From: Arthrobacter sunyaminii
GTDB taxonomy: Bacteria; Actinomycetota; Actinomycetes; Actinomycetales; Micrococcaceae
DNA: 64,000 nt
Assembly: GCF_018866305.1 (NCBI RefSeq)
Contig: NZ_CP076456.1
Span: 2,356,001-2,420,000, forward strand
Reading direction: 5' to 3'
The notes beneath the pieces were generated by a model. That model saw only the letters and a list, made by a program, of their open reading frames with translations. It was not told the origin of the DNA and made no database searches. A program made the translations under genes and the position numbers. The number at the start of each line of letters is the position of its first letter. Position 1 is the first letter of the stretch. This document shows, in pieces, positions 20,850-30,751 of the stretch.

Positions 20850-21364
20850 AGTTGTTCCTCGCTTGTTTCTGACGGCTCAGCCGGCAGGAGTTCGGTGATC
20901 GCTGATACCAGCGGTGTCTTCTCTTCGGGGGTGCGGTTGCGGAAGCCCGTGTCCACGGAGGCGGAACCCAGCTTCCAGGTGATGATGACCAGGCCTTCCT
21001 TTTCCACGAATTTTCCGGCCATGCCCCGTTCCAGGCGGACCCCTTCGAGGTCCTCTCGCGGAATCCAGACGTCGGGAGCGCCGCTGCGCACCAGCAGCAC
21101 GCCTTCATCGAAGACGGCGGCGGTGGCGTTGGACTTCACGCCCAGGCCGTAGACGGCGATTCGGTCCAGCCAGTCCCCTGCCGTGGTGGTGCAGACGTAC
21201 TGGCCCAGTGCCTGGAACCGGGGAACTTCGAGGCCGTCGGGCATCGGCACCGGCCGCTGCACGTTTTGCTGGCGCTGCTGGCGTCCGCGCCAGCTCCAGG
21301 CGAAAAGACCCAGGAGCACCAGGATCAGGGCAAGCGTGCCCAGAGCAAATATCACGCGATCCAT
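20846..21364 (-). CDS. Conserved membrane-anchored PH-like protein of the pyr operon
   Basis: A 172-residue protein with one N-terminal membrane helix (about residues 5-24, [20 protein letters not shown]) and a soluble region resembling a bacterial PH-type beta barrel: [45 protein letters not shown] and LVIITWKLG. It sits between pyrC and carA and overlaps both, the same place as Rv1382 in Mycobacterium tuberculosis, so the position is conserved across Actinobacteria. No enzyme motif is visible. A role in anchoring or sensing linked to pyrimidine synthesis is possible but unproven. Confidence 0.8.
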   Translation of the reverse strand: MDRVIFALGTLALILVLLGLFAWSWRGRQQRQQNVQRPVPMPDGLEVPRFQALGQYVCTTTAGDWLDRIAVYGLGVKSNATAAVFDEGVLLVRSGAPDVWIPREDLEGVRLERGMAGKFVEKEGLVIITWKLGSASVDTGFRNRTPEEKTPLVSAITELLPAEPSETSEEQL

Positions 21365-22701
21365 GCGGACTCCTCTGCGGAAACGGGGTGAGGTGTGTTG
21401 AGGTCGGCATTCAGGACCGTAGGGTGGCCGGCGAAGAAGGTTGCCTGCACAACGCCGGGCAGTTCCAGCCCGGCAAACGGTGAGTTGCGTCCCTTTGAAG
21501 CCATCTTAGAAGGGTCCACGGTGCGTCGCGCAGACGGGTCCACCAATATGACGTTGGCCGGTTCCCCGGATGCCAGCGGCCGGCCCTGGGTTTGCACGCC
21601 GCCGATGGCAGCAGGAGTGAGGGAAGTCACGCGGGCGAAGCCTTCCCAGTCCATCAGTCCGGTCTCGATCATGGCGTGCTGGACCACGGAGAGTGCGGTT
21701 TCCAGCCCCGTCATGCCCATGGCGGCCTGCGCCCACTCGCATTCCTTGTGTTCGGAGGGGTGCGGGGCGTGGTCGGTGCCCACGATGTCGATGGTGCCGT
21801 CGGCCAGGCCACGGCGCAGTGCCTCGACGTCGGCTGCAGTGCGCAGCGGCGGGTTGACCTTGTACACCGGGTCATAGCTGCGGACCAGGTCGTCGGTGAG
21901 CAGCAGGTGGTGCGGGGTTGCTTCGGCGGTGACCTTGATGCCACGCTCCTTGGCCCAGCGGATGATCTCCACGGAACCGGCGGTGGAGACGTGGCAGACG
22001 TGCAGCCGGGAGCCGGTGTGACGGGCCAGCAGCACGTCGCGGGCAATGATGGACTCCTCCGCCACGGCGGGCCAGCCGGCCAGCCCCAGGACGGCGCTGA
22101 CCTCACCCTCGTTCATCTGCGCACCCTCGGTCAGGCGGGGCTCCTGCGCGTGCTGGGCGATGACGCCGTCGAACGCTTTCACGTATTCCAGCGCGCGGCG
22201 CATCAGCACCGGATCCGAGACGCACTTGCCGTCATCGGAAAAGACGCGGACCCGTGCGCGGGAGTCGGCCATGGCGCCAAGCTCGGCCAGCCGCTCCCCC
22301 TCCAGGCCCACGGTCACGGCGCCCACCGGACGCACATCCACCCAGCCGGACCGGCGGCCCAGGCTCCAGACCTGCTCCACCACGCCGGCGGTGTCCGCCA
22401 CCGGATTGGAGTTGGCCATCGCGTGGACGGCGGTAAATCCGCCAAGAGCGGCGGCCCGGGTGCCGGTTTCGACGGTTTCGGCGTCTTCGCGGCCGGGCTC
22501 ACGCAGGTGGGTGTGCAGGTCAACCATGCCGGGCAGTGCAATCAGGCCTTCGGCCTCAATGACGACGGCGCCTTCCGACGCTTCGAGAGCGGGTCCGACG
22601 GCGGAGATCAGGCCGTTGGAGATCAGAAGATCGGCGGTTTCCCTGCCGAGCAGGGAAGCGTTGCGGATCAGATATGTTTTCGGTTCGGGGGGCGTTGTCA
22701 C
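21352..22701 (-). CDS. pyrC: Dihydroorotase
   Basis: A 449-residue zinc metalloenzyme that cyclises carbamoyl aspartate to dihydroorotate. The metal ligands include the HxH in VDLHTHLREPG, and later His residues are in LHVCHVSTAGS and TPHHLLLTDD. The catalytic Asp is in DIVGTDHAPH. This is the class I type found in Gram-positive bacteria. It starts one base inside the pyrB end and overlaps the following PH-like gene by 13 bases. Confidence 0.95.
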   Translation of the reverse strand: MTTPPEPKTYLIRNASLLGRETADLLISNGLISAVGPALEASEGAVVIEAEGLIALPGMVDLHTHLREPGREDAETVETGTRAAALGGFTAVHAMANSNPVADTAGVVEQVWSLGRRSGWVDVRPVGAVTVGLEGERLAELGAMADSRARVRVFSDDGKCVSDPVLMRRALEYVKAFDGVIAQHAQEPRLTEGAQMNEGEVSAVLGLAGWPAVAEESIIARDVLLARHTGSRLHVCHVSTAGSVEIIRWAKERGIKVTAEATPHHLLLTDDLVRSYDPVYKVNPPLRTAADVEALRRGLADGTIDIVGTDHAPHPSEHKECEWAQAAMGMTGLETALSVVQHAMIETGLMDWEGFARVTSLTPAAIGGVQTQGRPLASGEPANVILVDPSARRTVDPSKMASKGRNSPFAGLELPGVVQATFFAGHPTVLNADLNTPHPVSAEESAWIA

Positions 22702-23696
22702 TATGCGTTCTCCAGGGTGGCGGGAGCGGCGGGGGTGTTCTCCCCGGCCAGCAGAAGGTAGAGGGCGGCCATGCGCACGGACACGCCGTTGCTGACCTGT
22801 TCCAGGATGGTGGCCCGCGGCGAATCGGCTGCACGGGAGGAGATCTCCAGGCCGCGGTTCATCGGGCCCGGGTGCAGGAGGATGGTGTCCGTCAGGCCGA
22901 GGGTGTCCAGGCGGCCGAGCCGGACGTCGTCAAACCCCCAGCGCCGCGAGTACTCGCGGACGGAGGGGAAAAACGCGGAGTTCATGCGTTCGCCCTGGAC
23001 ACGCAGCATCATGACTGCGTCGGGGCCGGTTTCCAGGGCCTCGTCCAGGTCATAGCTGATCTCGCACGGCCAGGATTCGACGCCGAACGGCAGCAGCGTG
23101 GGCGGAGCCACCAGCGTCACCGATGCGCCCAGGGTGCGCAGCAACCACAGATCGGAGCGGGCAACCCGGGAATGCAGCACATCGCCCACAATGACCACGT
23201 GCATCCCGGTGAGGTCGGTGCCGGTGGACGCCGTCCCGTGCAGCCGCGCCCAGTGCCGGCGCATGGTGAACGCGTCCAGCAGGGCCTGGGTGGGGTGCTC
23301 ATGCGTGCCGTCGCCGGCGTTCAGCACGGCGGCGTCAATCCATCCGGAGCCGGCCAGGCGGGCCGGCGCGCCGGAGGAACCGTGGCGGATCACGACGGCG
23401 TCGGCACCGATGGCGGCGAGGGTCTGTGCAGTGTCTTTCAGGGATTCACCCTTGGAGACGGAGGATCCCTTCGCGGAGAAGTTGATGACATCGGCGGAAA
23501 GGCGCTTTGCCGCGGCTTCAAAGGAGATGCGGGTGCGGGTGGAATCTTCGAAGAACAGATTCACCACGGTGCGTCCGCGCAGCACGGGCAGTTTCTTGAC
23601 CTCGCGCTGGGAGACAGCCGCCATTTGTTCAGCGGTGTCCAGGATGGCCAGGGCGTCGGTGCGGCTGAGGTCCCGGGTAGAGAGCAGGTGCTTCAC
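22701..23696 (-). CDS. pyrB: Aspartate carbamoyltransferase catalytic subunit
   Basis: A 331-residue enzyme joining carbamoyl phosphate and aspartate. The carbamoyl-phosphate loop [19 protein letters not shown] is near residue 50, and [17 protein letters not shown] is the 80s loop. The aspartate-side segment is LHPGPMNRG near the C-terminus, and [10 protein letters not shown] is intact. No regulatory pyrI gene is present, as is usual in Gram-positive bacteria. Its ATG overlaps the pyrR stop by four bases. Confidence 0.96.
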   Translation of the reverse strand: MKHLLSTRDLSRTDALAILDTAEQMAAVSQREVKKLPVLRGRTVVNLFFEDSTRTRISFEAAAKRLSADVINFSAKGSSVSKGESLKDTAQTLAAIGADAVVIRHGSSGAPARLAGSGWIDAAVLNAGDGTHEHPTQALLDAFTMRRHWARLHGTASTGTDLTGMHVVIVGDVLHSRVARSDLWLLRTLGASVTLVAPPTLLPFGVESWPCEISYDLDEALETGPDAVMMLRVQGERMNSAFFPSVREYSRRWGFDDVRLGRLDTLGLTDTILLHPGPMNRGLEISSRAADSPRATILEQVSNGVSVRMAALYLLLAGENTPAAPATLENA

Positions 23697-24274
23697 AGGG
23701 TGCCCTCGATAACCACTTCGTCCACGGCCGGGGAATCGGTTTCGTGCAGGTGCACGCGGACCTTCTCCGTGGAGGCAGTGGGCAGGTTCTTGCCCACGTG
23801 GTCCGCGCGGATGGGCAGTTCGCGGTGGCCCCGGTCCACAAGGACGGCGAGCCGGACAATGCGGGGCCTTCCGAGGTCCGTGAGGGCGTCCAGCGCGGCG
23901 CGGATGGTGCGGCCGGAATAGAGGACGTCATCAACGAGGACCACCACTTTGTCATCGATTCCGGAGAGCGGAACTTCGGTGGCGTGCGGGGTGCGGGTGG
24001 GTTGGCGGGCCAGATCGTCACGGAACATGGTGACGTCAAGCTGCCCTACGATGGCGGCGGGATCCACTGACGGATCCGCGGCGGCGATTCGGGCGGCGAG
24101 CCGGCGGGCGAGCGGGTAGCCCCGGCGCGGGATCCCCATTAAGACGAGGTCTGCGGCGCCTTTGTTGGCTTCCAGGATTTCATGTGCAATCCGGGTAAGC
24201 GCGCGGTCAATATCAGCTGAAGCCAGAACGGTGCGTGCGGGTGCGGATGCGCCCGGCGGGTTGGACAAGTCCAT
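23693..24274 (-). CDS. pyrR: Bifunctional pyr regulator/uracil phosphoribosyltransferase
   Basis: A 193-residue RNA-binding regulator of the pyr operon with a phosphoribosyltransferase fold. The PRPP loop is [21 protein letters not shown], and the PyrR marks are [15 protein letters not shown] and [19 protein letters not shown]. The ATG at 24274 is chosen because AAGGAGGAGG lies just upstream; the in-frame ORF extends 20 codons further without a ribosome-binding site. It is the first gene of the operon. A PyrR-binding-loop motif lies 16-34 bases before the start, so PyrR with UMP is likely to repress its own translation and that of the coupled genes downstream. Confidence 0.95.
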   Translation of the reverse strand: MDLSNPPGASAPARTVLASADIDRALTRIAHEILEANKGAADLVLMGIPRRGYPLARRLAARIAAADPSVDPAAIVGQLDVTMFRDDLARQPTRTPHATEVPLSGIDDKVVVLVDDVLYSGRTIRAALDALTDLGRPRIVRLAVLVDRGHRELPIRADHVGKNLPTASTEKVRVHLHETDSPAVDEVVIEGTL

Positions 24275-24289
24275 ATTCTGCCTCCTCCT

Positions 24290-24310
24290 TCCCCGCCTCA
24301 CAGGACGGAA
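24290..24310 (-). promoter_or_regulatory. PyrR-binding loop in the pyrR leader
   Basis: On the minus strand the leader reads CCGTCCTGTGAGGCGG (24308 to 24293), matching the PyrR-binding hairpin consensus GUCC-N-G-N-GAGG-C, with closing CCG/CGG pairs. It abuts the pyrR ribosome-binding site (about 24282-24291). There is no attenuator terminator downstream, so the arrangement fits the translational repression described for mycobacterial pyr operons rather than the attenuation used by Bacillus. The rest of 24311-24511 holds divergent promoter sequence without other clear signals; TAGCTT near 24334-24339 could be the pyr -10 box. Confidence 0.7.
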
Positions 24311-24511
24311 TTTAAAGGGTGAATGCCTGATCAAGCTATCACGGTGGGCGGGGTGGGCACTCAGTGTGTCTCCGTCTGTTACGGCCGCCGCAGCGGACCC
24401 GGCAGGGCGCCTGTGCTCCGCGACAGGATCCGGCGACCCCCCTATCCACGCCGAATGTCGCCACTGCGGGAACTTTTCCTTTTATGGTTGGCATATGACA
24501 GGCGCAACTTT

Positions 24512-25768
24512 ATGACCAGCCGCGGCCCCGAGGACTTCCCCGCCCGGGACCGGGTTCCGGTGACCCCGCAGGCTGGTTTCCTGCAGCCGGCCAGGGTGAA
24601 ACCGCCGGGTGCCGGACCGGTGCCCGTGCAGCCGCTGTGGTCCGCGCCGCCGAAGACAGGCAAGGGAACCGCCGTCACCGTCCTGCTGACCGTGGGCGCG
24701 TCGGTGGCATTGCTGGCGGTGGCCTGGTTCCTGTGGTGGCAGCTGGGTACTGCCGCCTTTGCGCTCTGCGGCATCCTGGCGCTGGTACCCCTGGGAATTT
24801 GTCTGCTGGGGCTGCGCTGGGTGGACCGGTGGGAACCGGAACCGCGCTCGGCACTGCTGTTTGCGTTCCTCTGGGGCGCCGGAGTGTCAGTGGGCATCGC
24901 CCTGCTTGCGGGCCCCTACGTAGCCCGGCTGTTCTACGCGCTCCTGCCCGGGTTCGCACCGGAGTTTATCGGCCCTGTCCTCGAGGCTCCGGTGGTGGAG
25001 GAAATCGCCAAGGGACTGGGCGTGCTGATTCTGGTGTTTGTGCGGCGCAGCCATTTTGACGGGCCGGTGGACGGCGTGGTGTATGCAGGAACGGTGGCAG
25101 CGGGTTTTGCCTTCACCGAAAACATTCTGTACTTCGGGTCGGCGCTGATTACCAGCGGCGAGTTCGGAGCGCAGCTGGGGTTTGTCTTTGTGCTTCGGGG
25201 GCTGTTCTCCCCCTTTGCGCACGTATTGTTCACCTCCGCCATCGGACTGGCCCTGGGGTTCGCTGTCCGGCGCGGCGGCACCGCCCGGATCGCTGGCGCT
25301 TTTTTCCTGGGCCTTTTGGCCGCCATCGTGGGCCACATGTTCTGGAACGGCGGCACGGCGCTGGTCTCGGGAGACTTCTTCGCCTTCTACTTCCTGCTGC
25401 AGGTGCCGCTGTTTGGGCTGGCCGTCACGGGAGTCCTCCTGCTGCGCCGTGCCGAGCAGCGGCTTACCCGGCAGCGGCTGGGCGAGTATGCAGCCGCGGG
25501 CTGGTTCACGCCCCAGGAGGTGCTGATGCTCTCCACCCGCGCCGGCAGGCACCAGGCGATGGCTTGGGCGGGCAGGTTTGGAGCCCGCCGCATCATGAAG
25601 ACGTTCATTGCCGAGGCCACGCGCCTGGCACTGACCCGCCAGCAGATTGCTGCCGGCCGCGATGTGGCCGCCAACCAGGCAACCGAGCGGACCCTGCTGC
25701 AGGACATCACCCGCACCCGGTCAATGATGCTGGCCCGTTCCGCCGGTACGGCCCGGGGGCTGGTCTAA
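24512..25768 (+). CDS. PrsW-family intramembrane metalloprotease-like protein
   Basis: A 418-residue membrane protein with about eight hydrophobic segments between residues 55 and 320. PrsW-type motifs are present: EAPVVEEIAKGLG (the EE pair), DGVVYAGTVAAGFAFTENILYF (the ExxxF-type block with Glu and Asn), FAHVLFTSAIG and GHMFWNGG (the His-containing helices). The N-terminal 55 residues are soluble and proline-rich, and the C-terminal about 100 residues form a basic cytoplasmic tail. In Bacillus, PrsW cleaves an anti-sigma factor; no anti-sigma gene is adjacent here, so the substrate is unknown. The ATG at 24512 lacks a strong ribosome-binding site. The gene is divergent from pyrR. Confidence 0.82.
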   Translation: MTSRGPEDFPARDRVPVTPQAGFLQPARVKPPGAGPVPVQPLWSAPPKTGKGTAVTVLLTVGASVALLAVAWFLWWQLGTAAFALCGILALVPLGICLLGLRWVDRWEPEPRSALLFAFLWGAGVSVGIALLAGPYVARLFYALLPGFAPEFIGPVLEAPVVEEIAKGLGVLILVFVRRSHFDGPVDGVVYAGTVAAGFAFTENILYFGSALITSGEFGAQLGFVFVLRGLFSPFAHVLFTSAIGLALGFAVRRGGTARIAGAFFLGLLAAIVGHMFWNGGTALVSGDFFAFYFLLQVPLFGLAVTGVLLLRRAEQRLTRQRLGEYAAAGWFTPQEVLMLSTRAGRHQAMAWAGRFGARRIMKTFIAEATRLALTRQQIAAGRDVAANQATERTLLQDITRTRSMMLARSAGTARGLV

Positions 25769-25796
25769 CAGGCAGGAACCGCGCCGCCGACGGCAG

Positions 25797-25842
25797 CAAA
25801 AAGCCCGCCACGGCTCCCCCCTAGGGGAGGCCGCGGCGGGCT
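25797..25842. terminator. Bidirectional terminator between PrsW-like gene and nusB
   Basis: A long GC-rich inverted repeat (AGCCCGCC at 25802-25809 pairing with GGCGGGCT at 25835-25842, continuing inward through CGGC and TCCCC with one mismatch and one bulge). In the minus-strand direction it is followed by TTTTTGCTG, so it should end the nusB transcript well. On the plus strand no T-run follows, but it can still act on the PrsW-like gene. Confidence 0.75.
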
Positions 25843-25886
25843 GTTGCTGTCACAGCGCCCTGCAGGAGCTGTCTCCTGCCGGCGGT

Positions 25887-26297
25887 TTAGGCCAGCAGCG
25901 AGGGCTTCAGCTGGTGAAGCCGGCTCAGCAGTCCGTTGACGAAGGACGGTGACTCGTCCGTGGACAGGGTCTTGGCAAGCTCAACGGCTTCGCTGATCGC
26001 CACCTTGTCCGGCACGTCGTCGTTGTACAGCAGTTCCCAGGCGCCGATGCGCAGGATGATGCGGTCCACGGACGGCATCCGTTCCAGCGGCCAGCCCTGA
26101 GAATAGGTGCTCAGGAACTCGTCGATGGTCTCCTGCATGGAGACCACACCCTCCACCAAATCCATGGTGTAGGGGTTGATCGTCTGATCGGTCTGTTCCC
26201 TGCGGGCCTTGATCATGTCAAAAGCCGATGCTGAACGCTGTTCAGCTTCAAACAGAACTTCCAGTGCCCGGGTGCGGGCCTTAGTGCGTGCACTCAC
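25887..26297 (-). CDS. nusB: Transcription antitermination factor NusB
   Basis: A 136-residue all-helical RNA-binding protein that joins NusE (S10) on boxA of rRNA leaders. The family pattern is clear: [15 protein letters not shown] at the start, [28 protein letters not shown] and [30 protein letters not shown]. The start is GTG at 26297, which overlaps the efp stop as GTGA. It is the last gene of the aroC-aroK-aroB-efp-nusB chain and is followed by a terminator. Confidence 0.95.
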   Translation of the reverse strand: MSARTKARTRALEVLFEAEQRSASAFDMIKARREQTDQTINPYTMDLVEGVVSMQETIDEFLSTYSQGWPLERMPSVDRIILRIGAWELLYNDDVPDKVAISEAVELAKTLSTDESPSFVNGLLSRLHQLKPSLLA

Positions 26298-26857
26298 TCG
26301 TTAACGCGTCCCAAATAATCGCCGGTGCGGGTGTCTACCTTTACCTTGGTGCCCTGTTCCAGGAACAGCGGAACCTGGATCTCGTAACCGGTTTCCACGG
26401 TGGCGGGCTTGGTGCCGCCGGTGGAGCGGTCACCCTGCAGGCCCGGTTCCGTGTACGTGATTTCCAGGACCACGGACGGGGGCAGCTCGATGTACAGCGG
26501 GGAACCCTCGTGGATGGCGATGGTCACCATCATGGATTCGAGCATGAAGTTGGCATTGTCGCCCACGATGGTGCCCGGCACGGTCAGCTGGTCGTAATCC
26601 GAGGTGTCCATGAAGACGTAGTCTTCGCCGTCCTGGTACAGGTACTGGTAATCCCGGCGGTCAACGGTGGCCGTTTCGATCTTGATGCCGGCGTTGAAGG
26701 TCTTGTCCACTACCTTGCCTGAACGCACGTTACGCATCTTGGTACGGACAAACGCACCACCCTTGCCCGGCTTCACGTGCTGGAACTCGATGATGCTCCA
26801 AAGGTTGCCTTCAAGCTTCAGCACGGTGCCGTTCTTGATGTCGTTGGTCGTCGCCAC
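26294..26857 (-). CDS. efp: Translation elongation factor P
   Basis: A 187-residue three-domain factor that helps ribosomes pass polyproline stretches. The tip loop of domain I is [15 protein letters not shown], where the PGKG Lys is at the position modified in some bacteria. No modification enzyme genes (epmA, epmB) are visible here, and actinobacterial EF-P is usually active without them. The C-terminal end [19 protein letters not shown] is complete. The ATG is at 26857. It lies 68 bases after aroB and overlaps nusB. Confidence 0.96.
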   Translation of the reverse strand: MATTNDIKNGTVLKLEGNLWSIIEFQHVKPGKGGAFVRTKMRNVRSGKVVDKTFNAGIKIETATVDRRDYQYLYQDGEDYVFMDTSDYDQLTVPGTIVGDNANFMLESMMVTIAIHEGSPLYIELPPSVVLEITYTEPGLQGDRSTGGTKPATVETGYEIQVPLFLEQGTKVKVDTRTGDYLGRVNE

Positions 26858-26925
26858 AGTTTCTCTTTCGTTGATTCGCCAGGTTTCGTTTTAAGTCCGT
26901 CGACCATTCTACCCGCTCCGGAGAC

Positions 26926-28047
26926 CTACAGGCTGAGCCGGATCCCGCCCTGCGGCTCGGAAGCGATCTCCTGGTACGCGGCAAACAGCAGCGAGGTGTC
27001 CGGAACTTCCAGCATGGAGGGCTTGGCCAGCCCGTCCAGGACCACAAACCGCAGCAGGTCGCCGCGGGACTTCTTGTCCCGCCGCATGCCGTCCAGCAGA
27101 GCCGACCAGCGGTCCTTCCGGTACGTGACAGGCAGTCCCAAGGACTCGAGAATCGTTTTGTGCCGGTCCGCGGTGGCGTCGTCGAGCCTGCCGACAGTCC
27201 GGCCCAGTTCGGCGGCGAAGACCAGTCCCACGGAGACTGCGGCGCCGTGGCGCCACTGGTAGCGTTCGGCCAGTTCGATGGAGTGGCCCAGGGTGTGGCC
27301 GTAGTTCAGGAACTCACGGCGTCCGGCTTCGCGCAGGTCGGCAGAGACAATTTCAGCCTTGACCGCAACGGAACGCTCCACGAGTTCGCGCACCACGTCG
27401 GAGGCGCCGTCGCCCACGGCGTCCGGATTTCCCTCCACGAGGTCCAGGATGGCGGGGTCGGCGATGAAACCGCATTTGATGACCTCGGCCATGCCGCTGA
27501 GGAGCTCGTTTTTGGGCAGGGTGGCCAGCGCGTCCAGGTCCGCGAGCACACCTGCGGGCGGGTGGAAGGATCCCACGAGGTTCTTGCCCTCGGCAGTGTT
27601 GATGGCGGTTTTGCCGCCCACCGCCGCGTCCACCATGCCCAGCAGGGACGTGGGGATATGCACCACCTTGATGCCGCGCAGCCAGGTGGCTGCCACAAAG
27701 CCGGCCAGATCGGTGACAGCGCCGCCGCCCACCGCAACAATGGCGTCGGAACGGGTGAAGTCGTTCTGGCCCAGTACCTGCCAGCAGAACGAAGCCACCT
27801 GGATGTGCTTGCCCTCTTCGGCATCGGGGATCTCGGCGGTCACGGCAGTCAGGCCGGTGGCGGCAAGCTCGTCCCGCACCGTGTCTCCGGTGGCCCGCAG
27901 GGCCCGCGGGTGGATGACCAGTACCCGGCGCACCCGCTCCCCCAGCATGGCCGGGAGGCGGTCCAGCAGACCGTTGCCGATGACGACGTCGTAATTGCTT
28001 GCGGGGCTTTCGCCGCTCACCGGGATAACGGTGGGATCGGAGGCCAT
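26926..28047 (-). CDS. aroB: 3-Dehydroquinate synthase
   Basis: A 373-residue NAD- and zinc-dependent enzyme, second step of the shikimate pathway. [20 protein letters not shown] is the nucleotide-binding segment, and [20 protein letters not shown] and [10 protein letters not shown] hold active-site lysines. Metal ligands are Glu in GMAEVIKCG and His in [11 protein letters not shown]. The ATG at 28047 is preferred because GAAGGAG is about nine bases upstream; an upstream in-frame ATG (28065) lies inside aroK. Only four bases separate it from the aroK stop. Confidence 0.95.
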   Translation of the reverse strand: MASDPTVIPVSGESPASNYDVVIGNGLLDRLPAMLGERVRRVLVIHPRALRATGDTVRDELAATGLTAVTAEIPDAEEGKHIQVASFCWQVLGQNDFTRSDAIVAVGGGAVTDLAGFVAATWLRGIKVVHIPTSLLGMVDAAVGGKTAINTAEGKNLVGSFHPPAGVLADLDALATLPKNELLSGMAEVIKCGFIADPAILDLVEGNPDAVGDGASDVVRELVERSVAVKAEIVSADLREAGRREFLNYGHTLGHSIELAERYQWRHGAAVSVGLVFAAELGRTVGRLDDATADRHKTILESLGLPVTYRKDRWSALLDGMRRDKKSRGDLLRFVVLDGLAKPSMLEVPDTSLLFAAYQEIASEPQGGIRLSL

Positions 28048-28051
28048 GTGA

Positions 28052-28630
28052 TTAAGCTCCTTCATTGAGGATGGTTGTCAGCCGGTCGATAACGGCCGGG
28101 ACGGCAAGTCCCCGGGTGTCGATGGTGAAGTCGGCCAGGGATTCGTAGACCGGACGGCGGGTTTTCGCCAGTTCCTCCCAGCGGCGCACGGGATCTCCGG
28201 CGAGCATCGGGCGGTTTCCGGAACGGATAATGCGGGGCAGGACCGTTTCCAGGTCCGTGTCCAAAAACACTACGGTGGCGCGGCGCAGCAGCTGCTGGGT
28301 GCCGGTGTCCAGCACCGCGCCTCCGCCCAGCGAAATGACGCCGGGAGTCTTGTCCGCCAGCGCTGCGGCGACGCTGCGGGCTTCAAGCTCGCGGAATCCG
28401 CATTCGCCGCGCGCCGCGAAGATTTCCGGAATCGGACCGTGCGAGTCCGCCACCAGCTGGTCCGTATCCGTGAATTTCAGCCGGTGCCGGGCAGCCAGCT
28501 CCCGCCCCACCACCGACTTTCCTGCCGCCATGAACCCGATCAGGACAATATGCGCCGCAGGTTTCAGCCGGCCGGCGGTCCTTGAACCGGCAGAGTTGGA
28601 AAGGGCAGAGCGGTCAGGACTGCCGGACAC
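28052..28630 (-). CDS. aroK: Shikimate kinase
   Basis: A 192-residue enzyme phosphorylating shikimate. The P-loop is [19 protein letters not shown] at about residues 28-46, the shikimate-binding part is FRELEARSV, and the lid/adenine region includes [22 protein letters not shown] at 28630 gives a longer than usual N-terminal tail (about 27 residues before the first strand) and overlaps aroC by 17 bases; no better start codon with a ribosome-binding site was seen. It is coupled with aroC and aroB. Confidence 0.93.
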   Translation of the reverse strand: MSGSPDRSALSNSAGSRTAGRLKPAAHIVLIGFMAAGKSVVGRELAARHRLKFTDTDQLVADSHGPIPEIFAARGECGFRELEARSVAAALADKTPGVISLGGGAVLDTGTQQLLRRATVVFLDTDLETVLPRIIRSGNRPMLAGDPVRRWEELAKTRRPVYESLADFTIDTRGLAVPAVIDRLTTILNEGA

Positions 28631-29828
28631 TGGTGCCAGCCGATTCCAGGGCGCTCGGAATGTTTTCGAGGTAGGTCCGCAGGTTCCGGGCCGTTTCGGC
28701 CACCGAGTCCCCGCCGAACTTCTCCGTCACGGCTTCTGCGAGCACGAGCGCCACCATGGCCTCGGCCACCACGCCTGCTGCCGGAACGGCACATACATCG
28801 GAGCGCTGGTGGTGGGCACGTGCCGGTTCGCCGGTGCTGACGTCAACGGTCTGCAGGGCGTGCGGCACGGTGGCAATCGGCTTCATGGCCGCGCGGACGC
28901 GCAGGACCTCGCCGATGCTCATGCCGCCTTCGATGCCGCCGGCGCGGTTACCGGAGCGGATGACCCGCCCGTCTTCGTCCTGCAGGATTTCGTCATGGGC
29001 AGCTGACCCGCGGCGCGCAGCCGTGAGGAAGCCGTCGCCGATCTCGACGCCCTTGATGGCCTGGATGCCCATCAGGGCTCCGGCGATGCGGGCGTCCAGG
29101 CGCCGGTCCCAGTGCACGTAGCTGCCCAGCCCGGGCGGCAGTCCGTACGCCAGAACTTCCACCACGCCGCCGAGGGTTTCGCCGTCCTTGTGGGCGGCAT
29201 CGACTTCGGCAACCATGGCCGCCGAGGTTTCCGCGTCGAAGCAGCGCAGCGGATCGGCATCCAACGCGGCAACGTCGGCGGGTTCGGGCAGCGCAGAGCC
29301 TTCGGGGCTGGCAACACCGGCAATGCTCACGGTGTGGGAGACCAGTTCAATGCCCAGGGATTTCAGGAAGGAGGAAGCGACGGCGCCCAGCGCCACACGC
29401 GCGGCCGTTTCCCGGGCGCTGGCCCGCTCCAGCACGGGACGGGCTTCATCGAAACCGTACTTCTGCATGCCGGTGAAGTCTGCGTGGCCGGGGCGCGGGC
29501 GGGTCAGCGGGGCGTTGCGGGCCTGCTCGGCCAGCAATGCGGGGTCCACCGGATCCGGGGACATGACCTGCTGCCATTTGGGCCATTCGGTGTTGCCCAC
29601 TTCAATGGCCACGGGTCCGCCCTGGGTGAGGCCGTGGCGTACTCCGCCGAGAAGGCGCACCTGGTCCTGTTCAAACTTCATCCGGGCGCCGCGGCCGTAA
29701 CCCAGCCGCCGGCGCGCCAGCGCCTCCTGGATCATGGAGCTATCGACTTCGACGCCCGCGGGGACGCCCTCAACTATTCCTACCAGCGCAGGTCCATGGG
29801 ACTCACCGGCGGTCAACCATCGCAACAT
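28614..29828 (-). CDS. aroC: Chorismate synthase
   Basis: A 404-residue enzyme that forms chorismate from EPSP using reduced FMN. Signatures include [23 protein letters not shown] at the start, [32 protein letters not shown], and [22 protein letters not shown]. The length is that of the monofunctional Gram-positive and actinobacterial form. It lies 32 bases downstream of aroE. The dehydroquinase and EPSP synthase genes are not in this cluster. Confidence 0.96.
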   Translation of the reverse strand: MLRWLTAGESHGPALVGIVEGVPAGVEVDSSMIQEALARRRLGYGRGARMKFEQDQVRLLGGVRHGLTQGGPVAIEVGNTEWPKWQQVMSPDPVDPALLAEQARNAPLTRPRPGHADFTGMQKYGFDEARPVLERASARETAARVALGAVASSFLKSLGIELVSHTVSIAGVASPEGSALPEPADVAALDADPLRCFDAETSAAMVAEVDAAHKDGETLGGVVEVLAYGLPPGLGSYVHWDRRLDARIAGALMGIQAIKGVEIGDGFLTAARRGSAAHDEILQDEDGRVIRSGNRAGGIEGGMSIGEVLRVRAAMKPIATVPHALQTVDVSTGEPARAHHQRSDVCAVPAAGVVAEAMVALVLAEAVTEKFGGDSVAETARNLRTYLENIPSALESAGTSVRQS

Positions 29829-29860
29829 GCCTTCAATACTGCCATGTCCGGTGCGTGCGT

Positions 29861-30751
29861 TCAGCGCCGCGGTGCTCCCACTGCGTCACACATCACGTTT
29901 ATGACGGCGGCTTCATCGCGGAACTTGTCACCAGTGAAAAGCCGAACCTGTTCCACCGCCTGGTACAGCAGCATCTCCTGACCCGGAACAATCCGTCCGC
30001 CGGCCTCATCCCAGGCCTGCGCGATGCGGCTGGGCCAGGGATCATAGGCCACGTCCAGGAGCACGGATCCGGTCCGGTCCCCCGTTTGTGCGGCAACCGC
30101 GTCCGCCAGCGAATCGGCAGCCCGCGGGGGCAGCGTGGAGATGACGACGTCGGCGGCTGCGCAGGCAGCTGCCGCCTCTTCCCAGGGGTGGAGGGCAACG
30201 GGCGTACCGGTGCGGCTGCCGGCCGCCTCGACACCGGCCGTACCGTCTGCCGACTTTCGGAAACTCCGTGCATAGACCCTGACCTCGGCGGCGTCGAGCT
30301 GCCCGGCGGCGGCTACCGCCGCGCAGGCGGTGCCGCCGGCGCCCAGGACGGCGATCCGGGGCCGGGGCCGGGAACCGGCGTGCTGCAGGGCACGCACGAT
30401 TCCCGCGACATCGGTGTTGTGCCCGGTCAGCTGAACACCGTCATCCGTGTACTCGAAGGTGACGGTGTTCAGCACCCCCAGGGCCGAGGCCATGGGGGTC
30501 AGCCGGTCCATGGCGGGCAGCAGTGCCGCCTTCAGCGGCATCGTTACGGACAGCCCGGCCCACTGCGGATCCGCCGGATTGTCCTCCCGAAGCGCTGCCG
30601 CGAACGCGGCGGCGTGTTCTTCGGGAACATCCACGGCGTCATACGTACAGCGGAAGCCCAGATATTCGTAGGCTGCGCGGTGCAGGAGCGGCGATTTTGA
30701 ATGACCGACCGGATGCCCGAGGACGGCGGCCCGCCGGGCGGTGTGCGTCAA
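29861..30751 (-). CDS. aroE: Shikimate dehydrogenase
   Basis: A 296-residue NADP-dependent enzyme reducing 3-dehydroshikimate. The substrate site is [21 protein letters not shown] near residue 12, with the catalytic Lys in [12 protein letters not shown] and Asp in [15 protein letters not shown]. The NADP domain has [19 protein letters not shown]. The C-terminus VEQVRLFTG is typical. The start directly follows the mltG stop with no gap. It continues the chorismate pathway genes. Confidence 0.94.
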   Translation of the reverse strand: MTHTARRAAVLGHPVGHSKSPLLHRAAYEYLGFRCTYDAVDVPEEHAAAFAAALREDNPADPQWAGLSVTMPLKAALLPAMDRLTPMASALGVLNTVTFEYTDDGVQLTGHNTDVAGIVRALQHAGSRPRPRIAVLGAGGTACAAVAAAGQLDAAEVRVYARSFRKSADGTAGVEAAGSRTGTPVALHPWEEAAAACAAADVVISTLPPRAADSLADAVAAQTGDRTGSVLLDVAYDPWPSRIAQAWDEAGGRIVPGQEMLLYQAVEQVRLFTGDKFRDEAAVINVMCDAVGAPRR

